Shown here: positions 48,715 through 60,496 of the stretch, piece after piece
Position numbering within the stretch: position 1 is the first letter of the stretch
How the letters are laid out: the number at the start of each line of letters is the position of its first letter
Origin: Xenopus tropicalis
Lineage: Eukaryota > Chordata > Amphibia > Anura > Pipidae
Direction of reading: 5' to 3'
Assembly: GCF_000004195.4 (NCBI RefSeq)
Contig: NC_030681.2
Coordinates: 138,263,506-138,327,505, forward strand
Length of the DNA stretch: 64,000 bases
Program-made: the position numbers and the translations under genes
Notes under the pieces: generated by a model
Told to the model about the DNA's origin: nothing
Seen by the model: only the letters and a program-made list of their open reading frames with translations
Databases searched by the model: none

Positions 48715-49215
48715 TTAAAGTGGAACTCCGAACATCTAAACCAAAATTTGTTAAAGAGCCCCACACAACACAGAAACCCCTAATATCCCTATCACTGTAA
48801 TCTGATTCTTCAAAAAGTATGAAAAATACCATTTTATATGCTGAAATCCAGCTGCAAAACAGCTCTTCTCTTTCTGCACCATTTGAAATCCTGGCAGGGG
48901 AGGAGGGACTAAAACATTGATGTTACAAATTGTAACAACTTCTCCACAGCTTACAGACAGTCTGCAGGAACTACATAACTCACAATGCATTGCACTGTGG
49001 TGTTCCTTTCCTTATTGACATCACGTGTGCAGGGAATTTTGGGATTTGGAGGAGCCAGATCAGCAGGGGAACAGGGGGCGGGGCTTAGGGAACTGTTCCA
49101 AATCACATTATTACATTAAAATCATGAAAAGTCTGAACATTTTTTTTAACTGATGTATATTGCACAGTTACTTTTCATAAAGCTTAAGTTGAGCTTGGGT
49201 GGAATTCCCCTTTAA
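48715..49215. mobile_element. T2-type MITE (about 500 bp)
   Basis: Left TTAAAGTGGAACTCC pairs with right GGAATTCCCCTTTAA (complement TTAAAGGGGAATTCC). TTAA edges, no coding frame. Confidence 0.72.
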
Positions 49216-49619
49216 TACTTGCACGTAACCCATCTGCAGTGCAAAGTGCGCTATGTAACTTGCAATGTTTGTACCTTTTTTTTTTAAACTTAGAAAGAAA
49301 TGTTGGTCTCACAAGAGCTGAGATATTTCCTTTGTTTTGTGCAGAGTGTGTATTATCTGTGCAGCCGCATGTGATGCACCTAATGGGGCCACTGGGGATG
49401 CACAACTGGCAAACATACTACTTTCTTCAGAAAATCAAACTTTTGTAGTCAGCTCTATAAGCCGCTAATTGATATATATATATATTTATATCTTCTCTCT
49501 TACCCTTCCCCACAGTGATTCTCAAATCTTTTTTACCCTCACTTGGCTGACTTACCATAATTAACACCTGAGCCTGACCCATGTAAAAGATTTCAAATAG
49601 CTGCCCTTGTTCACCTTCA
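49216..49619. other. Noncoding DNA, nothing recognised
   Basis: A TA run is at 49472-49486; no gene visible. Confidence 0.35.
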
Positions 49620-49812
49620 GGGCTCTGGCACACGGGGAGATTAGTTGCCTCGCGAGGCATTTTCGGCGATTTGCCGAAATCGCCTGCGCAGCGTGTACCA
49701 TGCCACCGGCGACTTACATTTTCGCCGGTGGGATGGTAGTTTGGGGAGATTAGTCGCCCGTGACAAGGGAGATTTGTCGCGGGCGACTAATCTCCCCCTG
49801 TGCCAGAGGCCT
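49620..49812. mobile_element. GC-rich palindromic MITE, complete copy
   Basis: GGCTCTGGCACACGGGGAGA on the left pairs with TCTCCCCCTGTGCCAGAGGCC on the right. The interior has CCACCGGCGA and its complement TTCGCCGGTGGGATGG. Same family as 23407-23663 and the fragment at 31661. 193 bases. Confidence 0.8.
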
Positions 49813-50074
49813 TAAAGTAACTGTTAGTATGATGAAGAGTGCTATTCTGAGCCAGTTTGCAGTTGGTCTTCATTTTTTAATATTTGCGAGTATGTTTTCA
49901 TTATTTAGCTTTATGTTCAGCAGCTCTGCAGTTTGGAACTGAACACATGGCATCATAAATACACAGTCAATTCCATGTATAATACCCCCAGACCTGTATA
50001 ATGTAAAACACCCCAGGGTCTTGGCATTGGCTTGACTGTGGCTTCACTATTCCTTTGGGCTGGAGGCTGGACTG
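49813..50074. other. Noncoding DNA, nothing recognised
   Basis: Short AT-rich spacer between MITEs. Confidence 0.3.
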
Positions 50075-50203
50075 CCCAGGTGTTTGCCCGGGAGCAATAA
50101 CCCATAGCAGCCAATCAGCAGGTAGCATTAACTGCCTACTTGTTCAAAAGCAAACATCTTATTGGCTTTATGAGTTACTGCTCCTGGGCATACTTAGTGC
50201 CTT
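50075..50203. mobile_element. Short inverted-repeat MITE
   Basis: TTTGCCCGGGAGCAATAACC and CATAGCAGCCAAT on the left pair imperfectly with ATTGGCTTTATGAGTTACTG and CTCCTGGGCATA on the right. A single end of the same family is at 16440-16510. Confidence 0.6.
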
Positions 50204-50384
50204 TTTTTACATAACCTTCTATAAAACTAAAGATGGTAAAGAAAGCCAATGAGGCAATGTTTGAGCCTTGTTATGATAGTATAAGAAGCATTTCATTACA
50301 CTTTCAGCCTGTGGGAGACCATGGTGGAACAGAGGCAGGATATTTGCTAGGGGGCAAGCGAAGAATCCTAAAAAGAACTGCTGT

Positions 50385-50521
50385 CAGGCCTGGACTGACA
50401 AATGCCAGAGGGGCTGCTGTAAGATGCCATAGACAGTCACTGCTTAGTGGGCTAGTGGGCGGCTAGTGTTTGGGCCTCTGTGTACTGGAAACTCCAGGGC
50501 CCGTTCTGAATCCCAGACCTG
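50385..50521 (+). mobile_element. hAT-type MITE, 137 bp, perfect 8-bp target duplication
   Basis: Starts CAGGCCTGGACTGA, ends TCCCAGACCTG; ACTGCTGT flanks both sides (50377-50384 and 50522-50529). Same family as 29864 and 57981. Confidence 0.9.
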
Positions 50522-50605
50522 ACTGCTGTCACCCTGACAGGCTCATTGTGCAATTAATTGTGGGAGGCTAATTATTCATGAGATCATTTTTGGGGTTAAA
50601 AGCTA

Positions 50606-51274
50606 TAGAGGTGTGGGATCCCTTATCCAGAAACCCGTTATCCAGAAAGTTCAGAATTACGCAAAGGTTATCTCCCATAGACTACATTTTAATCAAATAA
50701 TTCACATTTTCAAAAATGGTTTCCTTTTTCTCTGTAATAATAAAACAGTACCTGTACTTGATCCCAACTAAGATATAATTACCCCTTATTGGGGGCAGAA
50801 CAGCCCTATTGGGTTTATTTAATGGTTAAATTATTCCCTTTTCTCTGTAATAATAAAACAGTACCTGTACTTGATCCCAACTAAGATATAATTACCCCTT
50901 ATTGGGGGCAGAACAGCCCTATTGGGTTTATTTAATGGTTAAATGATTCCCTTTTCTCTGTAATAATAAAACAGTACCTGTACTTGATCCCAACTAAGAT
51001 ATAATTACCCCTTATTGGGGGCAGAACAGTCCTATTGGGTTTATTTCATGGTTAAATGATTCCCTTTTCTCTGTAATAATAAAACAGTACCTGTACTTGA
51101 TCCCAACTAAGATATAATTACCCCTTATGGGAGGCAAAACAATCCTATTGGGTTTATTCAATATTGAAATGATTTTTAGCAGACTTAAGTTATGGAGATC
51201 CAAATTACGGAAAGATCGCTTATCCAGAAAACCCCAGGTCCCGAGCATTCTGGATAACAGGTCCCATACCTGTA
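50606..51274 (+). mobile_element. MITE with about 4 tandem 113-bp units
   Basis: Left end TAGAGGTGTGGGATCCC and right end GGTCCCATACCTGTA match the family, with four CAGTACCTGTACTTGATCCC cores at 113-base spacing. Both terminal segments are complete. Confidence 0.92.
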
Positions 51275-52789
51275 CTTGCTAGTTAGTAACTAAAGCCCAA
51301 CATGGTTTTCAGTGTCTGCCTTTACCTGCTGTATGTATTTTCTAGCTTTTAGCCAAAGGCCTCACCCCCATGTCCCAGTGTGTGAGTTCTTTGCATTTTG
51401 TCCTGTCCTTTCCCAGATTAGGGCACATACTCATGTGGGAAGTGCCAATGGATAGTGTAGGTGCCCAGTGCACATATATGAGCCAGGGTCGGAGGGACAT
51501 ATGATATTATAGGCAGCTATTTGCTGTAGCTACAGCTCAGCCAGACAGAGAGGAAAGTTGGAGAAAGGTATTGGACCCCCAAATACATATGGGGGTTTGT
51601 GAAGTTGATAGTGCTATGGAATTCACACATTAAAGAATATAGGTCTGTACCAATCAAAATACAGGGTCAATTGAAGAACATTAGAGGTCACTACTAGAGT
51701 GTGCATGTACTTGCAGCTACCCAATGCTCCTAACATATCACTAATGCAATGCAATCTACTTGTGTTTTACATTTCCATGGCAATTATTGTATGGAAATTA
51801 AGAACAAGTTCTTTCTATAATTAGAACAGAGAGAGAGAACAGATATCAGGAGCTCAGGCAGTCTGGAGGTTTAGCTGCCGACCCAGGGATGGGAATTACG
51901 TTACAGACCCGGGGTAAGTGTGTTTGCACTGCTTCCAGCAAACAATGGCAGCAACCCAGATAAACCCTTCAGGATTCTCGTGCAATCTGTTTATCTTTCC
52001 CAAGCTATGTGATATGAAACCATAATCACTTGCACTCTCTATATTGATTTCTTTTCAATCTCTTTCTCTCAACCTTTACAAACTGAGGATGAGGAGGATA
52101 ATTATGTTTTTTATAGAGCAACCAAGTCAGTTTTTCGTTTGCAGTACTGATGTTATATTGTACATTTGTGGTTAGGGAAGACTAAGCCCCTATGCTCCAA
52201 AAACCTTATTGCAACTGGAGCTATTGCCTTGTCTTGGGGGCAGGTACATGGGGTATATTTCGGCACAAACCTGCTCAATTATACAGTTTTCCCCTGAAAT
52301 CCACTCCGTGTGCCTGCACCCATGCCAACACAATAGCAAAGGGTGCACATCAGTAAGATTTTTAGAGCAGTTTCTCAACCTGCAGATAAACAACTGCCCA
52401 ATGTGTGTTCTAAGTGTAAAATAGTAAGGGTGCATTTAGCCATTAAAAGGAATGTGATCATCATTTTTAATCTCATTTTGAAGTTAGTATCACAGTTAAG
52501 GTTAGTTAGGACAAAAGAAAGGTAGAAGACCTGGGGGTATAATGTTGTTATGCACCCCCCAGGCATCCTCTGTGCTTGGGTATACACAGTATAGAAATTG
52601 CCAAATACACTGGGAGTGCCTGACAACTTGCCCCTACTAATGAGTCTGTCCCTTCTTTATACCTGAAGTTTTCTGGTAACACTCGCACTCGATTCACAAC
52701 AGGAGGAGGGACAGAAGCTCCAGCACTGAACACAACTATATATAGGTGCAGGAAGTGTGTTTGTGGTCAGTTATCATAAAGACTGTAGC
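51275..52789. other. Noncoding DNA, nothing recognised
   Basis: Short frames on both strands; no domain, splice pair or repeat boundary that I can support. Confidence 0.35.
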
Positions 52790-53000
52790 CAGGGCTGGAA
52801 CCTGGGGTAGGCAGAAATGCACCTGTCTATGGCACAATGATGGGGGGCACTAGGAAGGTACCTCTCCTGCCTACATCTAGTCCAAGCAAAAGGTGGGGGC
52901 AATGACCCCCATGCGACGCCATTGCGCACACCCGGGGGGTGGGGGGGGGTTGCAAGGTTGAGGTCGCCCTAGGCAACCCGGTCAGCTTGGCCCACCCCTG
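52790..53000. mobile_element. hAT-like MITE, 211 bp
   Basis: Starts CAGGGCTGGAACC and ends CCCACCCCTG. Flanks ACTGTAGC and ACTGCTGC agree at 6 of 8 positions. A G-rich run lies inside (52935-52950). Related GCAGGTGCC/CTGCCTACC wording occurs at 1095-1135 in the duplicated block. Confidence 0.6.
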
Positions 53001-53888
53001 ACTGCTGCCATTTGTGTGTGACCACAACTTCAGCTGTAGCCCTTACTTCTTTACAGAAGGGAAACATTTATTATTTTTCTAAGTCCCGTTAGCTCTGAAT
53101 TGTCGCATCAGCTGAATTGGTTAATATTATGCTTTTAATAATGCAAGTTCTCTCCCATAACTGTTTCCCCAGCAAATAATGATGTGCAAATATAACAGTA
53201 ACGCAGGCGCTCGCTTCCCCAAGTCTCAAAAAACATTCGGCAACTAATTCTAAAACTTGCCTTCCCGGAACCCATTATAAATGTCTCTCTCAAATGTCAA
53301 ATGGGTCAGAGCTAATAATGCAACCTTACAGAGGACTAAATAACGCTGCGCTGCTTTCATGCCATCATTTCGCCTGTTTATATACTGTATAAATAGCTCT
53401 GGGGAATGAGAGTATTGATATCACCTTGGTGATGGGAGTTGTTATGGCCTTATGTCTCAGGGCTAATCTCCAGCTCGGAGGGACTGGCACAGAACTACTG
53501 CCAATATTATGGGTTCAGTGCAGGGAACATCAACTTGTCACTTTTTATCAAATCCATTTTAAATAACGGAACTTTATCTGCACATTAACACTTAATATCT
53601 ATCAAATCTTTAGTTATGACTTTCGCTGCTACTCTTTATCTGCATAAAGCATTTATGGCCAGAGGAGGTAAATCTGTAGAAGTTTGCTTATTTCATCCAT
53701 ATTTAAAACTTTGCCTATTAATAAAACATCAGCTCTGATTACATCTACAACTGAAACCGCTGTGTGCACATCCACATAGTAGCACTTAGCACTGCAGCAT
53801 TCATTGTGCCTCCTATGGACTGTGCCCAAACAGCGCTGTTAACTAGTGTTACGCAGAAGAGGCCTCGGGTAGAGTCCCGCAGTGGGTC
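53001..53888. other. Noncoding DNA, nothing recognised
   Basis: AT-rich with no gene or repeat boundary visible. Confidence 0.35.
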
Positions 53889-54417
53889 AGGTACCTGGTA
53901 AGCGGGTGCGGGTTGGGCTTGGGGTAAGCGGTTGCGGGTTGGGCTTGGGGTAAGCGGGTTGGGCTTGGGGTAAGCGGGTGCGGGTTGGGCTTGGGGTAAG
54001 CGGGTTGGGCTTGGGGTAAGCGGGTATGGGTTGGGCTTGGGGTAAGTGAGTATGGGTTGGGCTTGGGGTAAGCGGTTGCGGGTTGGGCTTGGGGTAAGCG
54101 GTTGCGGGTTGGGCTTGGGGTAAGCGGGTGCGGGTTGGGCTTGGGGTAAGCGGTTGCGGGTTGGGGTAAGCGGGTATGGGTTGGGCTTGGGGTAAGCGGA
54201 TGCAGGTTGGGCTTGGGGCAAGCGGGTGCGGGTTGGGTTTGGGGTAAGCGGGTGCGGGTTGGGTTTGTGGTAAGTGGGTATGGGTTGGGTTTAGGGTAAG
54301 TGGATGGGGGTTGGGCTAAGGGTAAGTGGGTATGGGTTGGGCTTAGGGTAAGTGAGTACAGGTTGGGCTTGGGGTAAGCGGGTATGGGTTGGGCTTGGGG
54401 TAAGCGGGTACCCATGC
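53889..54417 (+). repeat. 26-bp G-rich minisatellite, about 21 units
   Basis: The unit is GGGTTGGGCTTGGGGTAAGC plus GGGTGC or GGTTGC, mostly 26 bases with shorter 18-base variants. Each unit carries three or four G-runs on the plus strand. The minus strand shows long Pro/Gln/Asn-rich frames made solely of the repeat, which I do not treat as genes. Confidence 0.95.
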
Positions 54418-55150
54418 AGGTGAAATGGTAGGGGACAATAGTCACGTGACTCTTTTGTCTCCCAACACCTAGTCTGGGCCCTCGAGTCCTGTGCATGCTG
54501 CCCTCTGCTGTCCGCTCCCCTCTTTTGCTTGTCAATCCTGCCCCCTCCCAGATGCTCCCGCACTCATGGAAGGGGAGGACGAGGTGGACATATGGGTTGC
54601 CCAGGGCACCTGGCTGGCTTGGCCTGGCACTGCGTGCCTATTGACGCAGGGAAACCTGGGAGTTACTGCCTCAGAGTTGGTGGCAGCTTCAGTTTTCCAT
54701 TTGGAGTCGAAAGCTGCAGCAGATACTGCACCCACAATGACTATTTCAGCACCACAGACAGCGCCTGTAATGGCCCAATGCAAACACATTGGCTACTCTA
54801 TAGCTACAAACCAGAGCCCATACAGACAGAATGATGATGGTTTTTTGTTTTGCTTTTATTATTTATGTGTTGCATTTTACCTGCCCAATACTCTTTCCCC
54901 TTAGTCAGTCTGTGCTAGCAAGAAGCATTCACCCTCACACATCTGCCCCACACCATCCACCCACAATTATTGATTATTTGAGCACCAGAGACAGCTCCTA
55001 TAAAGTCCCTGCACCAATAAATCTACATTTTTTAATATCTAAAAAAGTGGCTTCTATATAAATAACCATGAATATTTTTGTCCTGTTGCCCTTTCATGAA
55101 TAAGTTGAGAAAAAGTGAAAAAATGGTGAAAATGTCATGCGTCAAAAAAA
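54418..55150. other. Noncoding DNA between two minisatellites
   Basis: An open frame of 137 codons (54491-54904, plus) has no recognised domain. Other strands and frames are equally open here, so it is unlikely to be coding. Confidence 0.4.
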
Positions 55151-55612
55151 TTGTCGCCCGGGGCTATTCTTTTGTCGCCCAGCTATTCTTTTGTCGCCCG
55201 TGGCTATTCTTTTGTTGCCCGGCTATTCTTTTGTTGCCCGGCTATTCTTTTGTCGCCCGTGGCTATTCTTTTGTTGCCCGGCTATTCTTTTGTTGCCCGG
55301 CTATTCTTTTGTCGCCCGTGGCTATTCTTTTGTTGCCCGGCTATTCTTTTGTTGCCCGGCTATTCTTTTGTCACCCGTGGCTATTCTTTTGCCGCCCGCG
55401 GCTATTCTTTTGTTGCCCGGCTATTCTTTTGTCACCTGCGGCTATTCTTTTGTTGCCCACGGCTATTCTTTTGTTGCCCGGCTATTCTTTTGTCGCCCGC
55501 GGCTATTCTTTTGTTGCCCGCCGCTATTGTTTTGTCGCCTGCCGCTATTGTTTTGTCACCCGCGGCTATTCTTTTGTTGCGCGGCTATTGTTTTCTTGCC
55601 CCTGGACAATTT
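55151..55612 (+). repeat. 20/21-bp minisatellite, about 22 units
   Basis: The unit is GGCTATTCTTTTGTCGCCCG, sometimes with an extra T (21 bases) and with GTTGCCCG, GTCACCCG or GCCGCCCG variants. Because 20- and 21-base units mix, all three plus-strand frames stay open and give Phe/Cys/Leu-rich strings. These are repeat artefacts. Confidence 0.95.
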
Positions 55613-55989
55613 TTGGATGCGCGGCTAATTTTTCCGAGGCGAGTTTGTATCATAGTAGCTGTGGTTAATAAAATACACCCAACAAGTTTAACCTTTGGTC
55701 TCAGAAAAACCTACCTAACTGCTAGCTGATCATTTGTGTAGCGCATACAAGAAATGTTTCTGTTGCATGTTTATTTTAATGGGGGGCCCCATATAAATAA
55801 CTTGTACAGGGCCCCAAAGTTGCAAATGGCAGCGCTGCCTGGACAGCTCCTTAGATGGACAAGGGGAGGGCTCAGGAGCACTCCGATTTAATTGGCTGAT
55901 GTGCAAGACAAGGGGCACACATTAATAATGTCAGCATTTTTTCTGGCACAAAAGAGTGTGTTTTATTCCCTGGCAAAGCAAACACATAG
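55613..55989. other. Noncoding DNA, nothing recognised
   Basis: Spacer between the minisatellite and the next MITE. Confidence 0.3.
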
Positions 55990-56170
55990 GGGTATATTTA
56001 TCATGCTGTGTAAAAAGTGAAGTGAAGCATTACCACTAATGTTGCCCAGGGCAACCAATCACCTATTTCAACAGTTAGAAAACCAAAGCAAAGCATCTGA
56101 TTGGCTGCTATGAGCAACATCACCGGTAATGTTTTACTCCACTTTTTACAGAGCATGATAAATATACTCC
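55990..56170. mobile_element. MITE with GGGTATATTTATCATGC ends
   Basis: Left GGGTATATTTATCATGCTGT...AAAAAGTG pairs with right CACTTTTTAC...GCATGATAAATATAC. About 180 bases. The flanks show ATA on both sides, possibly a 3-bp target duplication as in Harbinger-type elements, but this is weak. Confidence 0.75.
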
Positions 56171-57972
56171 ATAGTATAATTCTAGCACAGATTTGCAAAA
56201 TTATCACCTGTTAAACTGTGAATTTTGCTGCAAAACTGTTCAGTACATGAGTTCTGCTCCTTTGTTATTTGGGGTAACTACTATTCTTTCACCTGTCTCC
56301 AGTCTTTGTGATACTTTATATATTCCCACCTATTCAAGTGAGTGCCATGGGGCTCCTTTGTTCATTCATGGGAGATATTTCTAGCTTCCATATTGATCTC
56401 TATAGGTTTCATTTGCCTAGAACCCTATATAGCATATATCAAGTATTGCAATTTTCCTGCAAGAAAAGGGCACACACAACCTGAAATGTAGCTCTACAAC
56501 TTATTGTTGTTATTTCTAGCTTTTATCCAACATGTGGTGCACAGCTCTGCTTCCTTCTAGTCATGTGCTTCCAGTCTCTCTTTATAAAATCCCCAAATCC
56601 CTTTGAGATAAAAATCTAAAATGAATATATTCCTGATACTGAGACAGTAGTGAGCAGTAAAGGCAAAGCCCCAAGTGAGTATGGTGCCGCCACACATTTC
56701 AAGCTCCTTAAACCCTATATAAGATAAAAGGTAAAGATAAAAAGACAGTTGCTTATGATAGATAAGTAATGCACCTCAACCTCAAATGTGGATTTATCCC
56801 GTAATCAGTACAGCTAAGAGAATTAAAAGACATTACTTATCTATCATAGACAGTGGCATCACTGCAGAACAGGGGGTTTTCTTTCTGCCATTGTGCTGTG
56901 TCTACCGCAGTGGCTTATGTTTTGCCAAAATGGATGCAGCTGCACATGAGATTAGTCGCAAAGTGTTTGCAATTGTGCCAAATATTGCCTGGTGTAATTT
57001 CCAGTGTTCGCTGGTGTCACTTCCGGTGTAAGGTTTGTGAGAGACATGTGCACCCTATGTTTTCAGCGCAAGTGTGTTGCAACTATTCATGCAGCGCACT
57101 TAGGGAACCCTAGAGCTACTGCCTGGTCTGGAGGTTTCTCTGCATCAGTTGGCACAGGAGCACCCAGTTCAGAAGGGAAGGCAAGAAGGACTGAGCAATG
57201 CCAAGTGCACCTGTAGGGAGAAACTCACCTCAAGCTGCTTCTGGTAACATTAAGAACCGAAATTCTGATTTATTTAAATCAAAAATTCAGCTCTTCCAGG
57301 GCAGAAAGCGAGGGCACTGGGCAGCTTGGAGGGGAGAGGGGGTGACTTCCATAGGCCTCCTCAGGGCAGTACTAGGAGCTATGGGGGAAAAGCACGGACC
57401 CCTAAAGTATTTTATTCCCAGTGCAGCATTAAAGCCACGCACTGTTAGGATAAGCCCTACAGGTAATACTACATAGCTGCAGTATAAAACTTTTAGCTTT
57501 ATTATCAGCACAACTCTCTCAGTTCATTCACAATAAGCAGCCACCAGGCTACAGAGCAACAGAATTTCTGGTTATGGAGAAAATATATTTCCAAGTCAGT
57601 TCTGGACTGAGGGCAGTTGCACCAATTGACTCAGGCAGCTGTGGGAACCCTGCACCATGCAGTTCGATGAGTAAATGACCCCTATTATGACTTTATTAAA
57701 ACTATTTTATATCCATCATTTACAAACAGTGATATCCAGATATCCCCTGTGGTTCTGATGGTGATGAATTGAGAGGTGGTGTCTCCCTGCAGGTTTGTTC
57801 CATATATGGGGATCCCCTTTCACAGGAAACAGGTCATTATCAAGATGCCATATAGAAAGTGGTACCAGAGCATAGGAGAATGCTCAGGGCTGGGCTTTTG
57901 CATCATCCCCTTTGGCATAACACCCTGCCTACTCTACATGCTCCAGTGTTGTTCTTCCTACAGTGGGGACAA
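56171..57972. other. Noncoding DNA with one small inverted repeat
   Basis: TATGATAGATAAGTAATG near 56754 is complementary to CATTACTTATCTATCATA near 56830. No gene recognised; several 60-90 codon frames lack domains. Confidence 0.4.
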
Positions 57973-57980
57973 CATGCAAG

Positions 57981-58136
57981 CAGGTCCGGACTGGCAATCT
58001 GTGGGTTCTGGCAAATGCCAGAGGGGCTGCTGTAAGATGCCATAGACAGTCACTATTTATTGGGCTGGTGGGGGGCTGTTTGGGCCTCTGTGTACTTGGA
58101 ATGCCGGGGCCTATTTTGAATCCCAGCCCAGGCCTG
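57981..58136 (+). mobile_element. hAT-type MITE, 156 bp, perfect 8-bp target duplication
   Basis: Starts CAGGTCCGGACTGG, ends CCCAGCCCAGGCCTG; CATGCAAG flanks both sides (57973-57980 and 58137-58144). Same family as 29864 and 50385. Confidence 0.9.
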
Positions 58137-58144
58137 CATGCAAG

Positions 58145-58987
58145 ATAAAGCCCAAGTACAGAATATATACTGTAGTTCACTGAACATATTACAGTGACAT
58201 ATTATTGGTTGTATGCATATTTTATTCTTGAATCTGCTGGAGCACCAGTGACCAATTTTGTATATTGGTTCAACCCTAGATCTTACTCATGGGTGGATAG
58301 TTTGCCCAGCACAGTGTTAATCACAAATGGAACGATATTATAAATATAATGTACTCTGCTTATTATATCTTTTTTATAATCTACTGCGCCCGTTGCCTCA
58401 TCGTCATCATCATTATCATGCATGATTAGACTCCATGGGAAGTCAGGGGGAGAACTGAGCTCTAACAAGATTCATGTCTGTTACTAAGAATCCACTGATA
58501 CACGTAGAGCAAACGCTTCCACACTGGGAATTATCCCAATCCATCTGACTGCTTTTGTCAAGGTTTGAGTTTAAAGAAAACAAAATATTTACTGAATATA
58601 TATAGTGCAATAGGTCCAGTTTTGCACCCATTATTGCATTTGCAAGTACAGGGGCCCTATAGGCTACAATGAAGGAAAGGGGAACACCCTTTGTCATGAT
58701 TTTTATGGTAAAATGTTATTACTATATTATACTGTTCACATTGCAAATAATTCACTCTACCATTTAAAATGTTATTTCTAAACCAATAAATGTATTTGTA
58801 GCTGTAATATTGGGGTGTAGGGGCCATCTCAGTGCATTGTGCCTGAGTCTGAGCTTTCAGCCAGCGCTACACATTAGAACTGCTTTCAGGTAATCTATTA
58901 TTTTTCCTACTCCCATGTAACTGGAGGAGTCCCAAGCTGGACTTGGATTTCTTACTATTGAGTGCTATTCTGATACCTACTGGGAGC
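58145..58987. other. Noncoding DNA, nothing recognised
   Basis: AT-rich with short frames only. Confidence 0.35.
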
Positions 58988-59179
58988 TATCTAGTAGAAT
59001 TAAGTCTAAAACAACTGGACTTTTCTGAGTTTTTTCTTGAAAACATTTCACCACTCATCCGAGTGGCTTCTTCAGTTCAAAACTGAAGAACTGAAGAAGC
59101 CACTCGGATGTGTGGTGAAAACGTTTTCAAGAAAAAACTCAGAAAAGTCCAGTTGTTTTAGACTTAATTCTACTAGATA
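58988..59179. mobile_element. Near-perfect palindromic MITE (192 bp)
   Basis: Two arms of about 85-90 bases are complementary almost throughout (outer TCTAGTAGAATTAAGTC, inner AAGCCACTCGGATG / CATCCGAGTGGCTT), with a centre near 59083. A TA next to each outer end would fit a Tc1/mariner-type target site. Confidence 0.85.
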
Positions 59180-60129
59180 CTGTATATCATGACCTGTATG
59201 AATGAGAATCTTCATAGACACTACTGGGAGCTGCTATCTTGCTCCCTTCCCATTGTTCTGCTGATTGGCTGCTGGGAGGGGGGGGATATCACTCCAGTTT
59301 GAAGTACAGCAGTAAAGTTTGAATGGAGTTTATTGTAGCACGAATCACATGACTGACGGCACCTGGGAAACAAAGAATAAGTCTGCACTCGTCAATTTTC
59401 AAAATTAAATAAAAAAATCTGTTTGTTTTGAAAATGGATTTCAATGCAGGATTCTGCAGGAGAAGCTCTATTAACTGATGGGTTTTGTAAAAAGAAGAAA
59501 ATACATATATTAACTTAGGCGCAGTTTAACCTGCCGCAGGCTCCATAAGAACTTGGCAGGTTTATTACTCAGAGGACACACTGGGATATATTCCCTGCCA
59601 AGATTACATACATTTTTATGTACATAATCAGTATATAAATAGCATTCTAGCTGTGATTTATACCAAGGGGGCAGAGGAAGCTTTTGCCTTTCAGAACTGG
59701 CTTTATAATAAATGCCAATGTGATCTCTAAGCTCCTCCTGATTCTCTTACTATTTTACATATGAATTTATAGAATATCCGTTTAGTTCTGTAGCCACCAT
59801 AATGTGGATGACATGGGCATTTTTTTTTAAATTTTTTGACATGGGTGACAATTTTTTGCTGCCAATGGCAAAATGCAGGAATTCGCTGTGAAACCATGCC
59901 TGGCGAATAATTTTGCCCATCATATGGTAAGCATGCCTACCAACCAGACACACAGAGGTAAATGCCAAATAATGTCCAAAGCGGGAACGCAGAGGCTTCT
60001 CGATGAACACAAGTCCTCATTCAGTATGTTACATAGAAAAAAAGATTCACCAATAGTGTGATACAGTTTTATTAAAATAAAATAAAATCCCCTGCTAAAT
60101 GCAGGCTACTCACAAGCTTCTGACGAATC
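59180..60129. other. Noncoding DNA, nothing recognised
   Basis: G-run at 59278-59285 and T-run at 59820; no gene visible. Confidence 0.35.
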
Positions 60130-60485
60130 ACAAAGCATAAAATAATTCAAGTTGGTAACTCAGTCCAGATCTGCAGCTCTACGTGTTTCGTGAGATGTGC
60201 GTCACACTTCCTCAGGAACAAAAATTAGTACATAAAAAGTAAAGTGATCCCTTCATTTGAACCTAAAGTTTATATGGACCTCCTGTTAGGGGGCGGAGCT
60301 AATGTGTTTAAGGCCTCATGTGAGGGAGGAAGTAACACATGTAAGGACCTGTATTAGGGCGGAAGTGACACGTATAGGGTAAGTGAGGGTCAATGTGGAG
60401 GGCGTAAATTATATGTATAGGAGTCTGAGTAAGGTTAGAAGTGAAACATAAAAGGGCCTCTTTTGTGGGTCTATAAATTAAGGGG
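60130..60485 (-). repeat. Interspersed repeat with GAAACACGT motif and degenerate 45-bp units
   Basis: On the minus strand, CCTGAGGAAGTGTGACGCAC is followed by TCTCACGAAACACGTAGAG, like the motif at 17815. Downstream on the plus strand, phrases of the form GGAAGTRACACATRTA...GGGC recur about four times between 60290 and 60450. Confidence 0.5.
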
Positions 60486-60496
60486 AGAAGCTGGGT

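Noticed and set aside
53745..54535. Two long minus-strand frames (158 and 228 codons) rich in Pro, Gln and Asn
   Set aside because: They lie almost wholly in the 26-bp minisatellite and consist of its translated units; more than one frame is open at once.
55078..55729. Three overlapping plus-strand frames of 163-196 codons rich in Phe, Cys and Leu
   Set aside because: All three frames are open because the 20/21-bp unit lacks stops. There is no start context or non-repeat domain.
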